A stretch of DNA of 64,000 bases from Aurifilum marmelostoma (taxonomy: Eukaryota; Ascomycota; Sordariomycetes; Diaporthales; Cryphonectriaceae): the NCBI GenBank assembly GCA_027559495.1, contig JAMXSV010000026.1:1984001-2048000 (forward strand). Reading direction: 5' to 3'. Shown here piece by piece: positions 46,701 to 57,812 of the stretch. Positions within the stretch are counted from its first letter, which is position 1, and each line of letters starts with the position of its first letter. The notes under the pieces are model-generated. The model saw only the letters and a list, made by a program, of their open reading frames with translations, ran no database searches and had not been told where the DNA came from. A program made the translations under genes and the position numbers.

Positions 46701-49102
46701 GACGGTTGATTTTGATGGTCGTAATAGATCGGCGTCGGCAGCTGTAGTGACGATCTCGGTCTTGAGAGGAGTCAAAATTTAAGAAATGGTACAGGTCAAC
46801 TTGAGAGGGCTCTTGGGAAGGTGACAGCTTCGGAGGCACACCTGTCATCGATCCCTTGCCCAAGGGAAGGAGCAGTTTACAGCTACACAGCTACTCCTCA
46901 TACCTGAATAGGTTAGCCATGTGCACAGGCTCGAAGCCTTGAGATGCACTGCTGCATCATCGATCCCAAGCCCTAACCCTGAGAGTCGATTAACTTCGTC
47001 CTCCGAGGGTCTCTTCCTACTATACTTTTTTACTGTTTCTTTCCTTTGTTTAAAAACAATCGCGAGGAGATTGAATGTCGAGCTCGATACTTGGTGGTTT
47101 CAACTAACGCCCCTGGGTCATACTTTCGACGCTCTGCTAACTTCGTCTCAGCTCCCACCCCTGTGCTTGCTGACTGGTGAAGGGCTATTTCTCGGAATTC
47201 AGAAATAAACGAGAACAATCTCCAGGGCGTAGAAAGGTGTTACCTCTCAATTTGATGTGGTGACTAGATTGCCCATATAATTGACATGGGCTGCTCAAGT
47301 GCTTATGGTTTGGTTTCAAGAAACCGTATCCCTCAACCTGGAGGTCAAAGCAATGAGGCGGGGAAAGTGGTTGAAATACTAATTATTTACGACTTTTTAT
47401 ACCTCAGCATCATCACTTTATGAAGAATCCCTAGTCTATTCATCACATTGAGAATCCCTAGAGACTCCCGTTTCTTCGAATCGCTCCTGCTAGGCTGCAG
47501 CAGATTGCTTAGTACCATTCGAAGGCTGTGAGCCTGGAGACAGAGGATCCGAGCATACATCCCGCAATGACCAAGCCTGAAGCGATCCTTTTCACCTAAT
47601 TAACATCCCAGTATTATGAGTTTCTTTGTGTAGCATAACCATCCACCATCTGCCGAAGCCGGAATTATTCTAGCATTGGCAAAGAGGGGTTGCTCTCGAT
47701 GAACAGTCCGTTGCTAGGCAGGGAAACAGAACATAATTACAAGCTTATGTCGCTGAAACTCGTGCCTAATTATCTTAGACGGGACCCTCGAATATGATCC
47801 CTATCGATCTGATACGATACTCATATTAGTCCAATTTTGGCCCTCGGCAGATCCTCGACCTCACGCATGGACGGGGCTGTTCTGCCCAAATATGCTCACA
47901 TCGAGCCCGGCCCCCAAGCTCATGATTGCAGCAGATGGAAGTCACACCACCACGGCCCGAGGAACCTTGTCCCGGGGTCGAGTACGTCGGTGGACAAGGC
48001 CCGCGGCTCAAGCTAAAAAATACTCGAACATGCCGACGCCATCATGAAGAAATGGCGGAAACTTTCTCATGGTTACATGGAGAAACGTAAGCTAGACAAC
48101 ACCCGATAGTCTAGGTCAGCATCAAACAAGCGTAAAACTTTTCTCGACAAGTCTTGCAAGGGGCTGGGTGACCGCCTCGAGAGCGTGGTGACGAGAATGT
48201 GCCCTTGTCCACTTCGTACGTGGATTATCTTTGTTGTCTCACGTGGTTTCCGATCATCAGCCTCTTTGTGTACCAGGTTTGGAATGTGCAGGGCCATAGG
48301 TCTTAAGCTCAACGAGCACGCAGACCGGACCCCGGGACCAATGCCAGTATAGTTTCTCAACCCAACTCCGGGACTGCGAGAAGCACAAGTAAGTCCTGGG
48401 AGTTGAAGTCTCAGATAATCAGTGAGTATTGCCACCAAGGACCAGCACTGCTCTTCACCATTGGCACATCACTATCCAGACGCAGACTTCATAAGTCACG
48501 GTGGCCCAACTCTAGTGTGGCATTTGTATAGCTTCAGTCAAGGACTCATGGATCTGGGTGGTAGGTGAGCTATGATCACCTTTTCGGCTCCCTATTAATC
48601 TTTTTCCAGAGAAGAGCGGGAAAAACCAAAAAAAAAAAAAAAAAAGGGCATCATGTGAGCAACACATTTCCGTGTTGTCCTCGCTTAATCTCGAGATGGT
48701 TATACAATATAAATACAACATAATCATTTTAATGACGACTCATTGGGTAGGATGACTAGACTTAGAACAGATTATTCCAGCACCAAAGCAAGGTTTGGAT
48801 AACTACTCATTATCTAGTAGTCACTCATCTGGAAAATATGTATGACTCTTATGTTCCTTGATACTGCCATCTCTTCCAGGTTGCGCACAATTTCGTCTCG
48901 TGAGAAGTAATGATGCACCATGGCTGAGCCGAGCGATTGGTCGATTGCACAGAACAACAAAGAGGTCAATTTGAATTACAAGGGATCTAACGCTTGCACA
49001 TTAAACATGCGTCACTTTTTCCACATACTTACTGCACGGTAGTGTTTCACCTGGCCAAAAGCAGGATGAACTCCATCCCACACACCCTCCCCCCGGGGAA
49101 GA

Positions 49103-49141
49103 TACTTTGGTACGTACCATAGTACCAAAGTAAGTACTTAC
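49103..49141. repeat. Inverted repeat with 11-bp arms plus adjoining 12-bp palindrome
   Basis: Perfect arms at 49103-49113 (TACTTTGGTAC) and 49122-49132 (GTACCAAAGTA) flank an 8-base loop. The right arm overlaps the 12-bp palindrome GTAAGTACTTAC at 49130-49141. It lies in gene-free DNA. Confidence 0.8.
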
Positions 49142-50445
49142 TTACCAGAGCACTTGTCAGAATGCTGGCGCTCATCCTGCAGCCCCACGGCGCCCACCAC
49201 CACCAGGTTTGTCGAAAGCTGGCCCCTTCGCTCGTCAAGCCGCGGCTGCGTCTCAAGTGGCCTCGATTCTCGACCAGTCGTTCCGCCCGTCTGCCGGGAT
49301 TCCTCAACGGAAAGGCGGCATCTTGTTGATGAGTCGCTCGCGCAATAATTATAGGGAAACGATGATCAATGTGCACCAAATAACTTGCACAACTCAAGAC
49401 TTGGCTGTATGACTCGTGCAGCTCAGGAGGTGGTGACCACCAGCCTTGTTTGATAGTTAGTCGCCTGAAGCGACGAGTATAGCATATTTGGGAGTTGGGT
49501 CATCATGGGATCATCATCCGCGGCACAACACCACTTTATCCCAGCCAGTCTGACATGTTCACCTTCTGCGCAGGAACTTCCTCTGGGATCACGCTGAGGA
49601 ATTCGATCGGGCCCAGATTTGCCCACCAAAACGGCCACGGCAGTAACTAGCGAACGCATTGCTCATTCACAAACGAGTCAGCCACTCAGCTGCTCCCTCA
49701 TTGTTGCAGCCGAGGCATAGGGGGGGGGGGGGGGGATGGGGCCAAAAGAAAGAAGAAGAAAAAAAACGTTACGCCTCCCTCCTCCATCCGATGTTCACTG
49801 AGGCTGCGCAACGTAACAATCGCATTCGTGCATCTCATCATCCCATCACCCCACCGACCGAGATCTCCACCCCGCTGTCAGCCTTGCTCCAGATCTAAAT
49901 AGATCCCTTGGCGAAACTCTATGAACAGATGTGCAAGCCACAATTCATGCACGGTTCGCAGCAGGGAATGGACCACCCCTGGTTCCCCAGGAGGGAGCAA
50001 GGAGCAAACAGCATAAAGTTGTTTATACCAAGGGTAAGGAAGCTCGGATGAAGAATAGGACAGGGGGGGGAGGGGGAGGCATCGGAGGGCCACACTGGAA
50101 AGAGGCAACGCCACAGTGGGATGTTTAGTTTATTACATGTTGTGTTGGCTGATACGAGCCTGGTGGCGACCAGAGGTGGGGGGCTGGCGGCTGTTGGTGC
50201 CTGTCGTCCCAGTGAAAGGTCCCTTTAGACAAAGAAAAGATATGTTTTCAATGCTATGCCATTGATGCACTGCCGGTGGCGACTGACTGTTCGTATACGG
50301 AATGACAAGTCTCCTTTCCTTTGCGCCATGTCCGCAGATCTAATGTCTAATTGAAATCTCACTGAACCCCTTTCCTGAACAGCAACCACCGTCTCGCAGT
50401 GTGATCGAAGGTAGAATGTGTTGAAAGAGTCTCGTAAAGACGGGG

Positions 50446-51345
50446 CTAAACGGCCGCAGAGACGCTGGCAACGTCACCAGGGTCACAATCTACACACAGT
50501 CATTTGTTCCCCCCCCGCCGTCAGTTTCAGGGACTCTTGAGTCACACGCACACATCAGCACTCACCTTCAAAGACGTAGCCGGCGCGCGTCCACAGCTTA
50601 AGCTTGTCGCGCTTGAACTCGGCAAAGTCCCACTCGCGGCCCTCGAGGTCCCGCTCGTCGAGAAAGACGTACGACTCGGTAACCACCTGCTCGCCCTCGA
50701 CGTTACCCTCTCCCGTCTCGTCGCCGACCTTGTCCAGCAGCTTGGGGCGGACGACGCGGCGGTCGTACTGCGATCCCTCACTTCGCTATGCTGTCAGCTA
50801 TTTCACTCGAGAAATCTATCATGACGGCCTGAGAGAAGGGCCGCGGGGCTCTCTCTGTGAGCATAGAGACTGCAAGGGCTTTTTTCTTTGTGTACTGACA
50901 AGTAGTCAAGCTTCTCGAGGTTGGCCTTTGTGATGCCGCTGACCACCATACCAAAGACGCTGTGGTCGGCGTCCTCGATCATGCCTGGATAGTCGGCGTG
51001 TCGGACCCGGCGACGGCAGTAGCCATGCAGCACAGCAGGACGGAAGTGGTGCCGGGCCTTGATGTCGTCTGAGGGGCTCTTGTCGTTGTAGCAGACCGAG
51101 TAGAAGACCTGAGGCTCCATCTGCCGGGGCGTGTGTGTCATTAGCTAGCTGCATGCCGCCGTGGCATCCGTACAAGAGGACAGCTGCCGGCCAGACTGGC
51201 GGATATAATTACCAGGGTGCCTATGTGAGCTTGTCAGCACGAGACCCTGCCCTGGAACCCTCGACCAGAAGGACATTATCATCATACCGTAGAAGAAGGC
51301 AGTACGGGCCTCATCGACCTCGGTCTGGTAAGGATCGTTCTGCAT
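50446..51345 (-). CDS. AIG2/gamma-glutamylcyclotransferase-like protein (five exons, one of 8 nt)
   Basis: Small cytosolic protein of the AIG2-like gamma-glutamylcyclotransferase fold; members release 5-oxoproline from gamma-glutamyl compounds, though most fungal ones are uncharacterised. Exons are 51345..51288, 51220..51213, 51120..50900, 50780..50566 and 50489..50446, giving 181 residues. The second exon is only 8 nt, coding the end of Gly plus Thr-Leu. It completes the family signature FFYGTLMEPQVFYSV, which is otherwise split by 67- and 92-nt introns. LDYFEGSQYDRRVV contains the expected catalytic Glu. All joins keep frame. The donor of intron 3 (GTCAGT) is slightly non-consensus, and its acceptor GAAG is chosen because only it restores FEGSQY. 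No operon-like partner is seen; it is followed downstream by the gene-free 6.9 kb. Confidence 0.82.
51213..51220 (-). other. 8-nt microexon of the AIG2-like gene
   Basis: GCACCCTG on the minus strand is preceded by CACATAG and followed by GTAATT. It supplies the last two bases of Gly plus Thr and Leu of the conserved YGTL motif. Skipping it would shift the frame. Confidence 0.8.
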
Positions 51346-52340
51346 TTTCGTTTGTCGAGAGGCTTGATTTTCCTGTGAATGGTTGAGTCGCGATGACGAT
51401 GACGAAGAAGAAGACACCGCGCGTTTGAGTGCCCAGGTAGGTAGCAGTTATAATTCCTGAGCAACAGTAATGTCAAGTCAGGGCAAAGGGAGGGACCAAG
51501 CGACCAAAGGACAGACACCTTTTTGACCGGCAGTTGTGGAGAGCCTCAACCCAGTCACTGTCTTGAAGTGGTTCACAAGAGGGGGCAACGTGACTGAGTG
51601 GTGCTAAATTGACAGTCTGAACATGTCTTGAAGTCAGTTCAAGTGAATCAAGCTGGTAATCAATTGATCGTGAGTCGCTGCGGCAAGGTTGAAGCTATGC
51701 CTGCTGTGATAAGCTCCCGCCGTGATCGGCGCGCCTCTTCTGCAGCCTAGAGACAAGTGCAGCAGTTTACTTCATTACTGTACGGGGATACTGTGGTACA
51801 TGACTTGACAGGCAAAGCACTAAAGAACTGCCCACAATTGTGAGACTAAAATACAGTTGTATAACACTTATTCAATGCATGGCTATAGTATATTTAAATA
51901 ACTAAGTATGATGAAGCAGCCTGCTGTACATGGGAAGACTGCCTATGAACACAATCAAGTGGAACACCTGGTATTATTTGGTTAATTACAAAACATTATC
52001 ACAAAACGCAGAATGAATAAAATGTGCCCATCATAGATGCAAAGCTACTTTATCTATCAAGATATATCATGTGTTTGAAACGAATGCTGCATGACGCTGT
52101 TGTGATACAAAGCGTGTAGGTAGCAGTTGCCGGGTGGTGTAGCTGCTGGCTGGTAATCACTGAGGAGTATCACCATAGCACTGCGGCATCCCACCCCGCC
52201 CACCATATCATGGCACTTTGGATTGTCAACACTGACGAGAGAAGCAAGAAGAAATCAAAGGCAGAGAATTATGCATAGATTCCAGGGAAGAAAATCAGCT
52301 TTGGAACACGCTGACCATGCCCGTCTGTCTACCAGCAAGG
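51346..52340. other. Intergenic region, partly AT-rich
   Basis: About 1 kb lies between the AIG2-like start and the NmrA-like stop. From about 51780 to 52110 it is AT-rich. No gene or clear regulatory element is seen. Confidence 0.55.
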
Positions 52341-53300
52341 TCACTGCTTGGCCGCCAGCAGCTCCTTGACCACCTCCTCCACGTCGGCCATGTCCTCGGG
52401 CTTCAGCCCAAGCGACTCGTTATCCGTCTTCTCATACAGCGTGCCGCCCTCGGCCCAGATCCTCCGCAGCGTAATCAGTGTGGCCTTGGGGTTCCCCTCC
52501 GCCCACAGCCTCTCCTCCGCCTCGATGAGCTTGCCGACCGGCACGTACGACACAGACCACCCGGCCCCGCCCGTGAGCTTCTCGTACACGGCGAGCACCT
52601 GGTTCGGCGTCACCTCGAACGAGTTCACCTTGAGTGCCCTCCCCGCCGACGCCTCGGGGTGCCGCAGCGCCGCGACCACCAGCTTGCCCACGTCCGGCAT
52701 CGTCGTGAACGCCACGCGGCCCTCCCCGTCGCCCGTGAGCAGCGCCTCCTTCCTCTCCACGTCGTACCCGGGACACACCCCTTCCAGGCCCGGCGTGCGC
52801 CCCACCCACGACTCAAAGTACGGGCCCGTCACCACATACGTGACCTGCATCCTCCTGACCTCCTCGCGGACGAACCTGCGCACCGCGAGCTTCTGCTGGT
52901 GCGGCTTCTCGCCGGCGCTCTGGGGCCCGTACTCGATGTCCGTGCCGTACTCGCTCGGAAAGAACCACGCCACCCCTTCCAGCTCCGCCCACCGGAGCAG
53001 GTCGATCTGCTTGGCGATGGCGGCCCGCCCGAACGCGCAGATGGCCGTGTCGATGCTGTGGTCCTTGTACGCCGCCCGCACGTCTGCCTCCGAGTCGGCG
53101 CTGCCCGCCACCACGGTCACGTTGCCGGCCTTCTTCCACCCGTCCAGGAGGGCGGCTTTCTTCTCGACTGTCTCTCGGGAGGTGAAGATGGTGATGTGGT
53201 GGAAGGCGGGCTGGGCGTGGACGACCTTGTCGGTGATGTACTGCCCGATGAAGCCTGTCGCTCCGAAGATGAGGATGTTGGAGGCTTTGATTGTGGCCAT
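52341..53300 (-). CDS. NmrA/isoflavone-reductase-like NAD(P)-binding oxidoreductase
   Basis: Probable cytosolic NADPH-dependent reductase or redox-sensing protein of the atypical short-chain dehydrogenase group (PCBER/NmrA-like). It is a single exon of 319 residues. The Rossmann motif GATGFIGQYI sits at residues 13-22, followed by TSRETVEKKA in the position that selects the NADP phosphate. VVAGSADSEADV and AICAFGRAAIAKQ fit the second half of the fold. FFPSEYGTDI is a family hallmark. Lys in KPHQQKLAVRRFVRE matches the position of the catalytic Lys in plant relatives. The length is normal for the family. Fungal paralogues are numerous and often sit near secondary-metabolism or stress genes; no such cluster is evident here, so substrate is unknown. 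An oxidoreductase role and a purely regulatory NmrA-type role cannot be separated from sequence. Confidence 0.87.
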   Translation of the reverse strand: MATIKASNILIFGATGFIGQYITDKVVHAQPAFHHITIFTSRETVEKKAALLDGWKKAGNVTVVAGSADSEADVRAAYKDHSIDTAICAFGRAAIAKQIDLLRWAELEGVAWFFPSEYGTDIEYGPQSAGEKPHQQKLAVRRFVREEVRRMQVTYVVTGPYFESWVGRTPGLEGVCPGYDVERKEALLTGDGEGRVAFTTMPDVGKLVVAALRHPEASAGRALKVNSFEVTPNQVLAVYEKLTGGAGWSVSYVPVGKLIEAEERLWAEGNPKATLITLRRIWAEGGTLYEKTDNESLGLKPEDMADVEEVVKELLAAKQ

Positions 53301-54132
53301 CTTTGGTTGCTGCGCTGGGATGGAGGGAAAAAAAAATGAAATAAAATTTAAAGACGGTCCTGTCTCTCGGCGATCTTGTCTTGACGAGTTTCTTGGTTTT
53401 TTTTCCCCCCTTCTTTTCTGAAGCAGGTCTGTTGGTAATTATTGTATAGCAAGGCCGGAGGACGCTCGGAAGGACCACGGCAGTTCGGAACTTGGATCAA
53501 CGCGGGGCGGGGGGCCTTTTAAAGTGTGGGGGGGGGGGGCTATTGTTGCATTTAGCCACGCTGCGCCTGGGCGAGATTCTCAATTGCGCACCAATACAAT
53601 ACGCATGGCGTGTTTGAAAAACCCCTCAAGAATGATACCAATTGTGTACTAGTATGGACTAAGTAGATGGGTCTGAGGGTTTTGCACTCACGCAGTCATA
53701 TGCTGCCCACCCCCCGCGTTCATTCTTCGAGGTAAGATCAGGTGCAGTGACTGACAGACAGATCTGCGTCGTTCCGGATCCGAGTACGGAGCAATGGAGC
53801 GGGACGGGAGGGCATGGCATTCGTCTTTGTGGGGCCGACAACAATCAAGTACACTCCCGTGATTAAAAGAAAAATAAAAAATTGTCCCTACTCTTTTTGA
53901 TGAGTGTTTTCCCGAGAACCCATCCTGTGGGACATTCATAGTATCTATCATGTGTTTCAGGGAGAAGCCGCAGAGCTCCCATTGACTAACTTGGCCTGGC
54001 CCCTCCATTGCCCCGAGGAATCCTCCTGATGATGCAAGATTTGTAAAGAAGCACGCCTGACAGGATACGACCCCCTCCGAGACGCCTTGCAAATGCTCAT
54101 GGGCTTCCGCTTGCCCAGTATAAAAAGAATAC
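53301..54132. other. Intergenic region between NmrA-like gene and APC6
   Basis: About 0.83 kb contains the NmrA-like promoter and the APC6 3' end. A G12-type run lies near 53529-53540. No gene is seen. Confidence 0.55.
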
Positions 54133-56169
54133 CTAGTTATCGTCACTCATTCCCGTCATGTTTAAGCTCCTCTCCTGTGGTGTGCTCATGAGCATGGCCC
54201 TCTCCTTGCCCTTTCCCTTCCCCTTGGTATGTGGCCCGTTGAGCCTCGCCGCCAGCTTCGACCTCGCCTCTTGCTTGACCTGGTCTAGTTCGTTCTCGAA
54301 TTCGGCCAGCGTGCCGTCGTCGTCGATCTCGGAGAGGATGCGTCCAGAGTTCGAGCTCTCATCGAGCGCCTTGAGCAGCAGCTCTGTCGCGATCGGGTCC
54401 TGCGGGTTGATCGCGAGAGCCTCGTGCAGGATGTTGACTGCCTCTTCTGGCTTTCCGATGTCGAGGTAGATCAGGCCCTTGGCGCAGAAGATGTTAGCAT
54501 CCTTGCCGTTCTCGCGCAAGACCGTGTCGAACTCCAGCAGGGCATGTTGGAATTTCCGCTGGCGCCGATAGGTGTGGCCCAGATTCGTGTGCGCAACTAT
54601 AGATGCTTTGGGGTCGCTGTCGGTTGTGTCTGCGATCTGAAGAGCCTTTTTGAAACTCTCTATTGCTTCTGGCAGGCGGTTCTGATGGTAGTAGACGATG
54701 CCCATCTCGTTCAGGAGCAGCGGGTCCGTCTTGCACAGTCCATGTGCGGTGTTGAGAAACTCCTCTGCAACGGTCATGTTGTTCATGGCATGATGCTGCA
54801 TCCCCAGAAAGACCTGCGGCAGATGCGTCCCCATGAACAGCCGGGCGGCAGTGGAGTAGGCTGAGATGGCCTGGTCGTGTTCGCCTTCGGCGGCAAAGGT
54901 ATGCGCGAAGCCGATCCACGCCGGACCAAAGTGCGCGTCCATCATGCTGGCCTTGCTGAAATAGCGGCGAGCTTCAGCCACCTTGCCGATCATGAAGTAG
55001 TAGGTGGCGACGGCGAGCCAGGTGCACGGTTCCTCCGGATGGCTGTCGGCCAGCTCGTGAGCAACCAGAAACAGCAAGTTCTTCTCTTTCAGTTCGTACA
55101 GACAGGCCAGGTGGACAGGGTAGACGCTGAAATTGTACTTGTCCTCGGTCAGGATGGAATTGGTGATCTCAAGGGCATCCTTGAAACGTGACTGGGTGAG
55201 GAACTGCTCTGCTCTTGCCAGGAGAAGGTCCGGGTTCTCCTTGAGCTTGTAGTGTGTGGCGAGGCTCTCGCATGCCGTGTTGAAGGCATCCTGTTTCTTG
55301 TACTTCGACAGCCGCGTGCTGTATAGCATCTTGACGTAGGACGCTGTCTCCTGCGCGGCGTCTGTGTCTGTGTCGCCGCCCGCGCCCGCGCTGATGGCGT
55401 CGAAGTCGAGAGACTCGAGGAAGCCCCATTCTTCCTCTGGAGAGAGCAGTAGGTTCTGGGTCAGCTGGTTGAAGGCCTCGAAGCACTGGACATCGATGCG
55501 GACAGCATTCTTGTAACACTCTTTGGCATGATCAAAGGCATTCTGCTTGGCATAGCAGATGCCTCGCAGATAGCACATGCCAGCCTCATAGCGCCGGTTC
55601 ACCGCCTCCGACTCTTCTTGGGCACCACCCTGCTGACGCGGTCTCGAGCTGTGAGCCGGCTTGCTGCTCGCGCTGGTCTGGGCCTTGCGCTTGTTCGCAT
55701 CTTTGGACTTGATCAGGTGTGTTGGGTCCCGCTCTCCAAGTATGACCAGGGCCTCGTCGAAGCGGGATTGCTTGATGAGGCAGTGGGCCGCCAGGTACTG
55801 ACAGGAAGGGTTTCGTCTGACGAGATCTCGGTGCTCGAGGAACTTCTGGGCTCGAACATAGTTTCCAGTCGAGAAGTGGACCTGGGCCATCCAAAAGGCG
55901 TCATTATCGTCATCTAGACACGAGAACTGTCAGCCCCCCCCCCTCCCCCTCTACAGACCCCCTCTCACGCGGGCACCCAGAACACCCGCAGGAAACAGCT
56001 GTGCACGGCGCGGCCGTGATGAAAAGTGGATTGACCGACCTGTAAGAGCCAGCAATTTGTCGCCGACAAAGATGGCCGTCTGAAACTGCCCTGCATTGAA
56101 GGCTGTCTGGCGCCAGTTTCTCAGAAAACCCTCCAGTTGGGTGTGGTCTGCATCACCGTCCGACGACAT
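54133..56169 (-). CDS. Anaphase-promoting complex subunit 6 (Cut9/Cdc16 type)
   Basis: TPR scaffold subunit of the APC/C ubiquitin ligase that drives mitotic exit by targeting cyclin B and securin. Two exons are read, 56169..56040 and 55913..54133, giving 636 residues. The 126-nt intron has donor GTCGGT and acceptor GTCTAG; the join gives LALTDDDNDAFWMAQVHF, matching the family. The body is tandem TPR units, e.g. NPSCQYLAAHCLIKQSRFDEA, AWIGFAHTFAAEGEHDQAISAY and NEMGIVYYHQNRLPEAIESF in part. An inserted Ser/Lys/Gln-rich loop (DANKRKAQTSASSKPAHSS) interrupts the N-terminal repeats. The C-terminus is charged, low-complexity (KGKGKGKERAM) and ends GMSDDN. A GTG-initiated longer frame upstream is discounted because ATG at 56169 begins the conserved N-terminus. 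Confusion with APC3/Cdc27 or APC8 is unlikely given the FWMAQVHFSTGNY start. Confidence 0.88.
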
Positions 56170-57812
56170 GTCCGCAAGAGAGAGCACCCCTTGTTGATCC
56201 CATTAGAAGATGAGATGAGCAAATGTGGCAATCACAGAAACAAAAAAGCAGTCATGAGCATGAAAGCAACGCGACCTGAATGCGCACAGAGAGGGGCGAT
56301 TGAGCGCAAGAAGCTGGTGTGACGCGTTTGAGGTAGAAGGTGAGTCGCGGCTGCGACATTGTGGGGCATGCTGGTCCTCCGCTTACGTCATCCTCCAACG
56401 TACCAACTACTCGGAGTACATGCAGTATGTGTTCGCTCAGAGGCATAACATTTCCCTGCCTTCACGTCTTGCACTGCTATCTCGACCTTAATTCGACGCT
56501 GGATCTATCGGTATCCATGGACATTCTCATATGATCTAAAGGGCTCCCCCGGGACTTATTCACTGGCCACACTTTGCAGAAATGCGGGCATAGCACTGGT
56601 TGACTGTTCCGACACACAAGGCTGCCGGAGAGAAATAGGGCACAGAAGGTCAACATCAAAGACGGCCTCATACGTCATGTCGCGAGAATTATGACTGAGG
56701 CGTGAATTGTGACGCTGAAAATCTGCATTGTACCGTCCGCAGAGTCCTGAGCAGCGACCTGATCATAGGCGGAAGGGGACAAAACCCGCACGGCATGTCA
56801 ACAGATAGAGCTGCGATCCAGATTTGTTGGGGTCGGCTCCCAGCCACTGTTGAGAGAGCTGAGGATCATAATGCTACATACATACTTGGCACTCGGAAAT
56901 TATTGATATATTGCCCCTGATTATGCTTCTGGTCAAACGAAGCCTCCTTCCATAGCAGGAAAAAGCATCATGCTCAATCATGGGTAGCATGTAATCAATG
57001 AGTTGTCACAAAGGTGTTTGGTCCGGGATCTCTCACTGGTCTATCATGGTAGCCGCCTAGATCCTTCTCCCTGCCGCCAGCAAGGCCTGGCCTCACGCTG
57101 CTTTCAGATTTCTTGAAACACCGGCGGAGGTTTTGACCTGACTCGGACCTCGGGGCATGTGGTCAATCATGAAAGCAAGGGCTACACCTATCAGCATGTT
57201 GTGCGCCTAATTTCAGCAGACAGGACGAGTTGCACCTTTTTTCTCGTGTTTGGGTTACCGTTGATCTTCGTTCTTCTGAGCTTAGCCTCTACGAGGAGGA
57301 ACTCGTCAAGCTCAGGTTGATTAGTTTAAGAAAAGTGCTGAACCTTATCTGACAATCTTTCCACAAAGTGAGATGGTCTCAATTTCTCATCGACTAGGGC
57401 TGGTGATCGCAGCTCCACGAATGTAACTGCGCAAGACACTAAGCCTGGATATTTTGACCGGAGACGCCGTTCCGGCTATGAAGGTTTGCAGCGCTCGAGC
57501 ATTCGCAATGTCACACAGGCTGCCCACTCGTTCAGCCTAGAACGTTTGGCGGTGTTGCCTCCACGACTGGGGAATGGCACCTCTCGAAGAGAGCACACTA
57601 CGTTCTACCACAGCGAGCAAAGGCGATCACAATAAAAATGCCGTATAGCCTGGCGTCGAGGTTACAGCAGGATGTAGTCCGACCGCGGTCCGCCGTGGAA
57701 AGCGTCACTTCATTGACGCTATGAATAATTCGGAGATGTGGCAAATTAGTTTTTTTTCTTTCTTTATTTCCTTTTCCTTTGATTTGCTTTTTCACAGTAT
57801 ACCCGCCTGCTC
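56170..57812. other. Intergenic region between APC6 and homoaconitase
   Basis: About 1.6 kb without recognisable gene on either strand. It is of moderate GC content with no long simple repeats. It holds the APC6 promoter and the homoaconitase 3' end. Confidence 0.55.

Larger units (their letters stand above)
43589..50445. other. Gene-free region of about 6.9 kb
   Basis: No gene with a recognisable domain is seen on either strand. The left part (44-46.6 kb) is GC-rich with C, T and A homopolymers (C16 near 44168, T runs near 45230-45260, A14 near 45941). The right part (46.6-50.4 kb) is more AT-rich. An 11-bp-arm inverted repeat sits at 49103-49132, and a G15-type run near 49720. No transposase or reverse transcriptase remnant was found. 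Confidence 0.55.
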
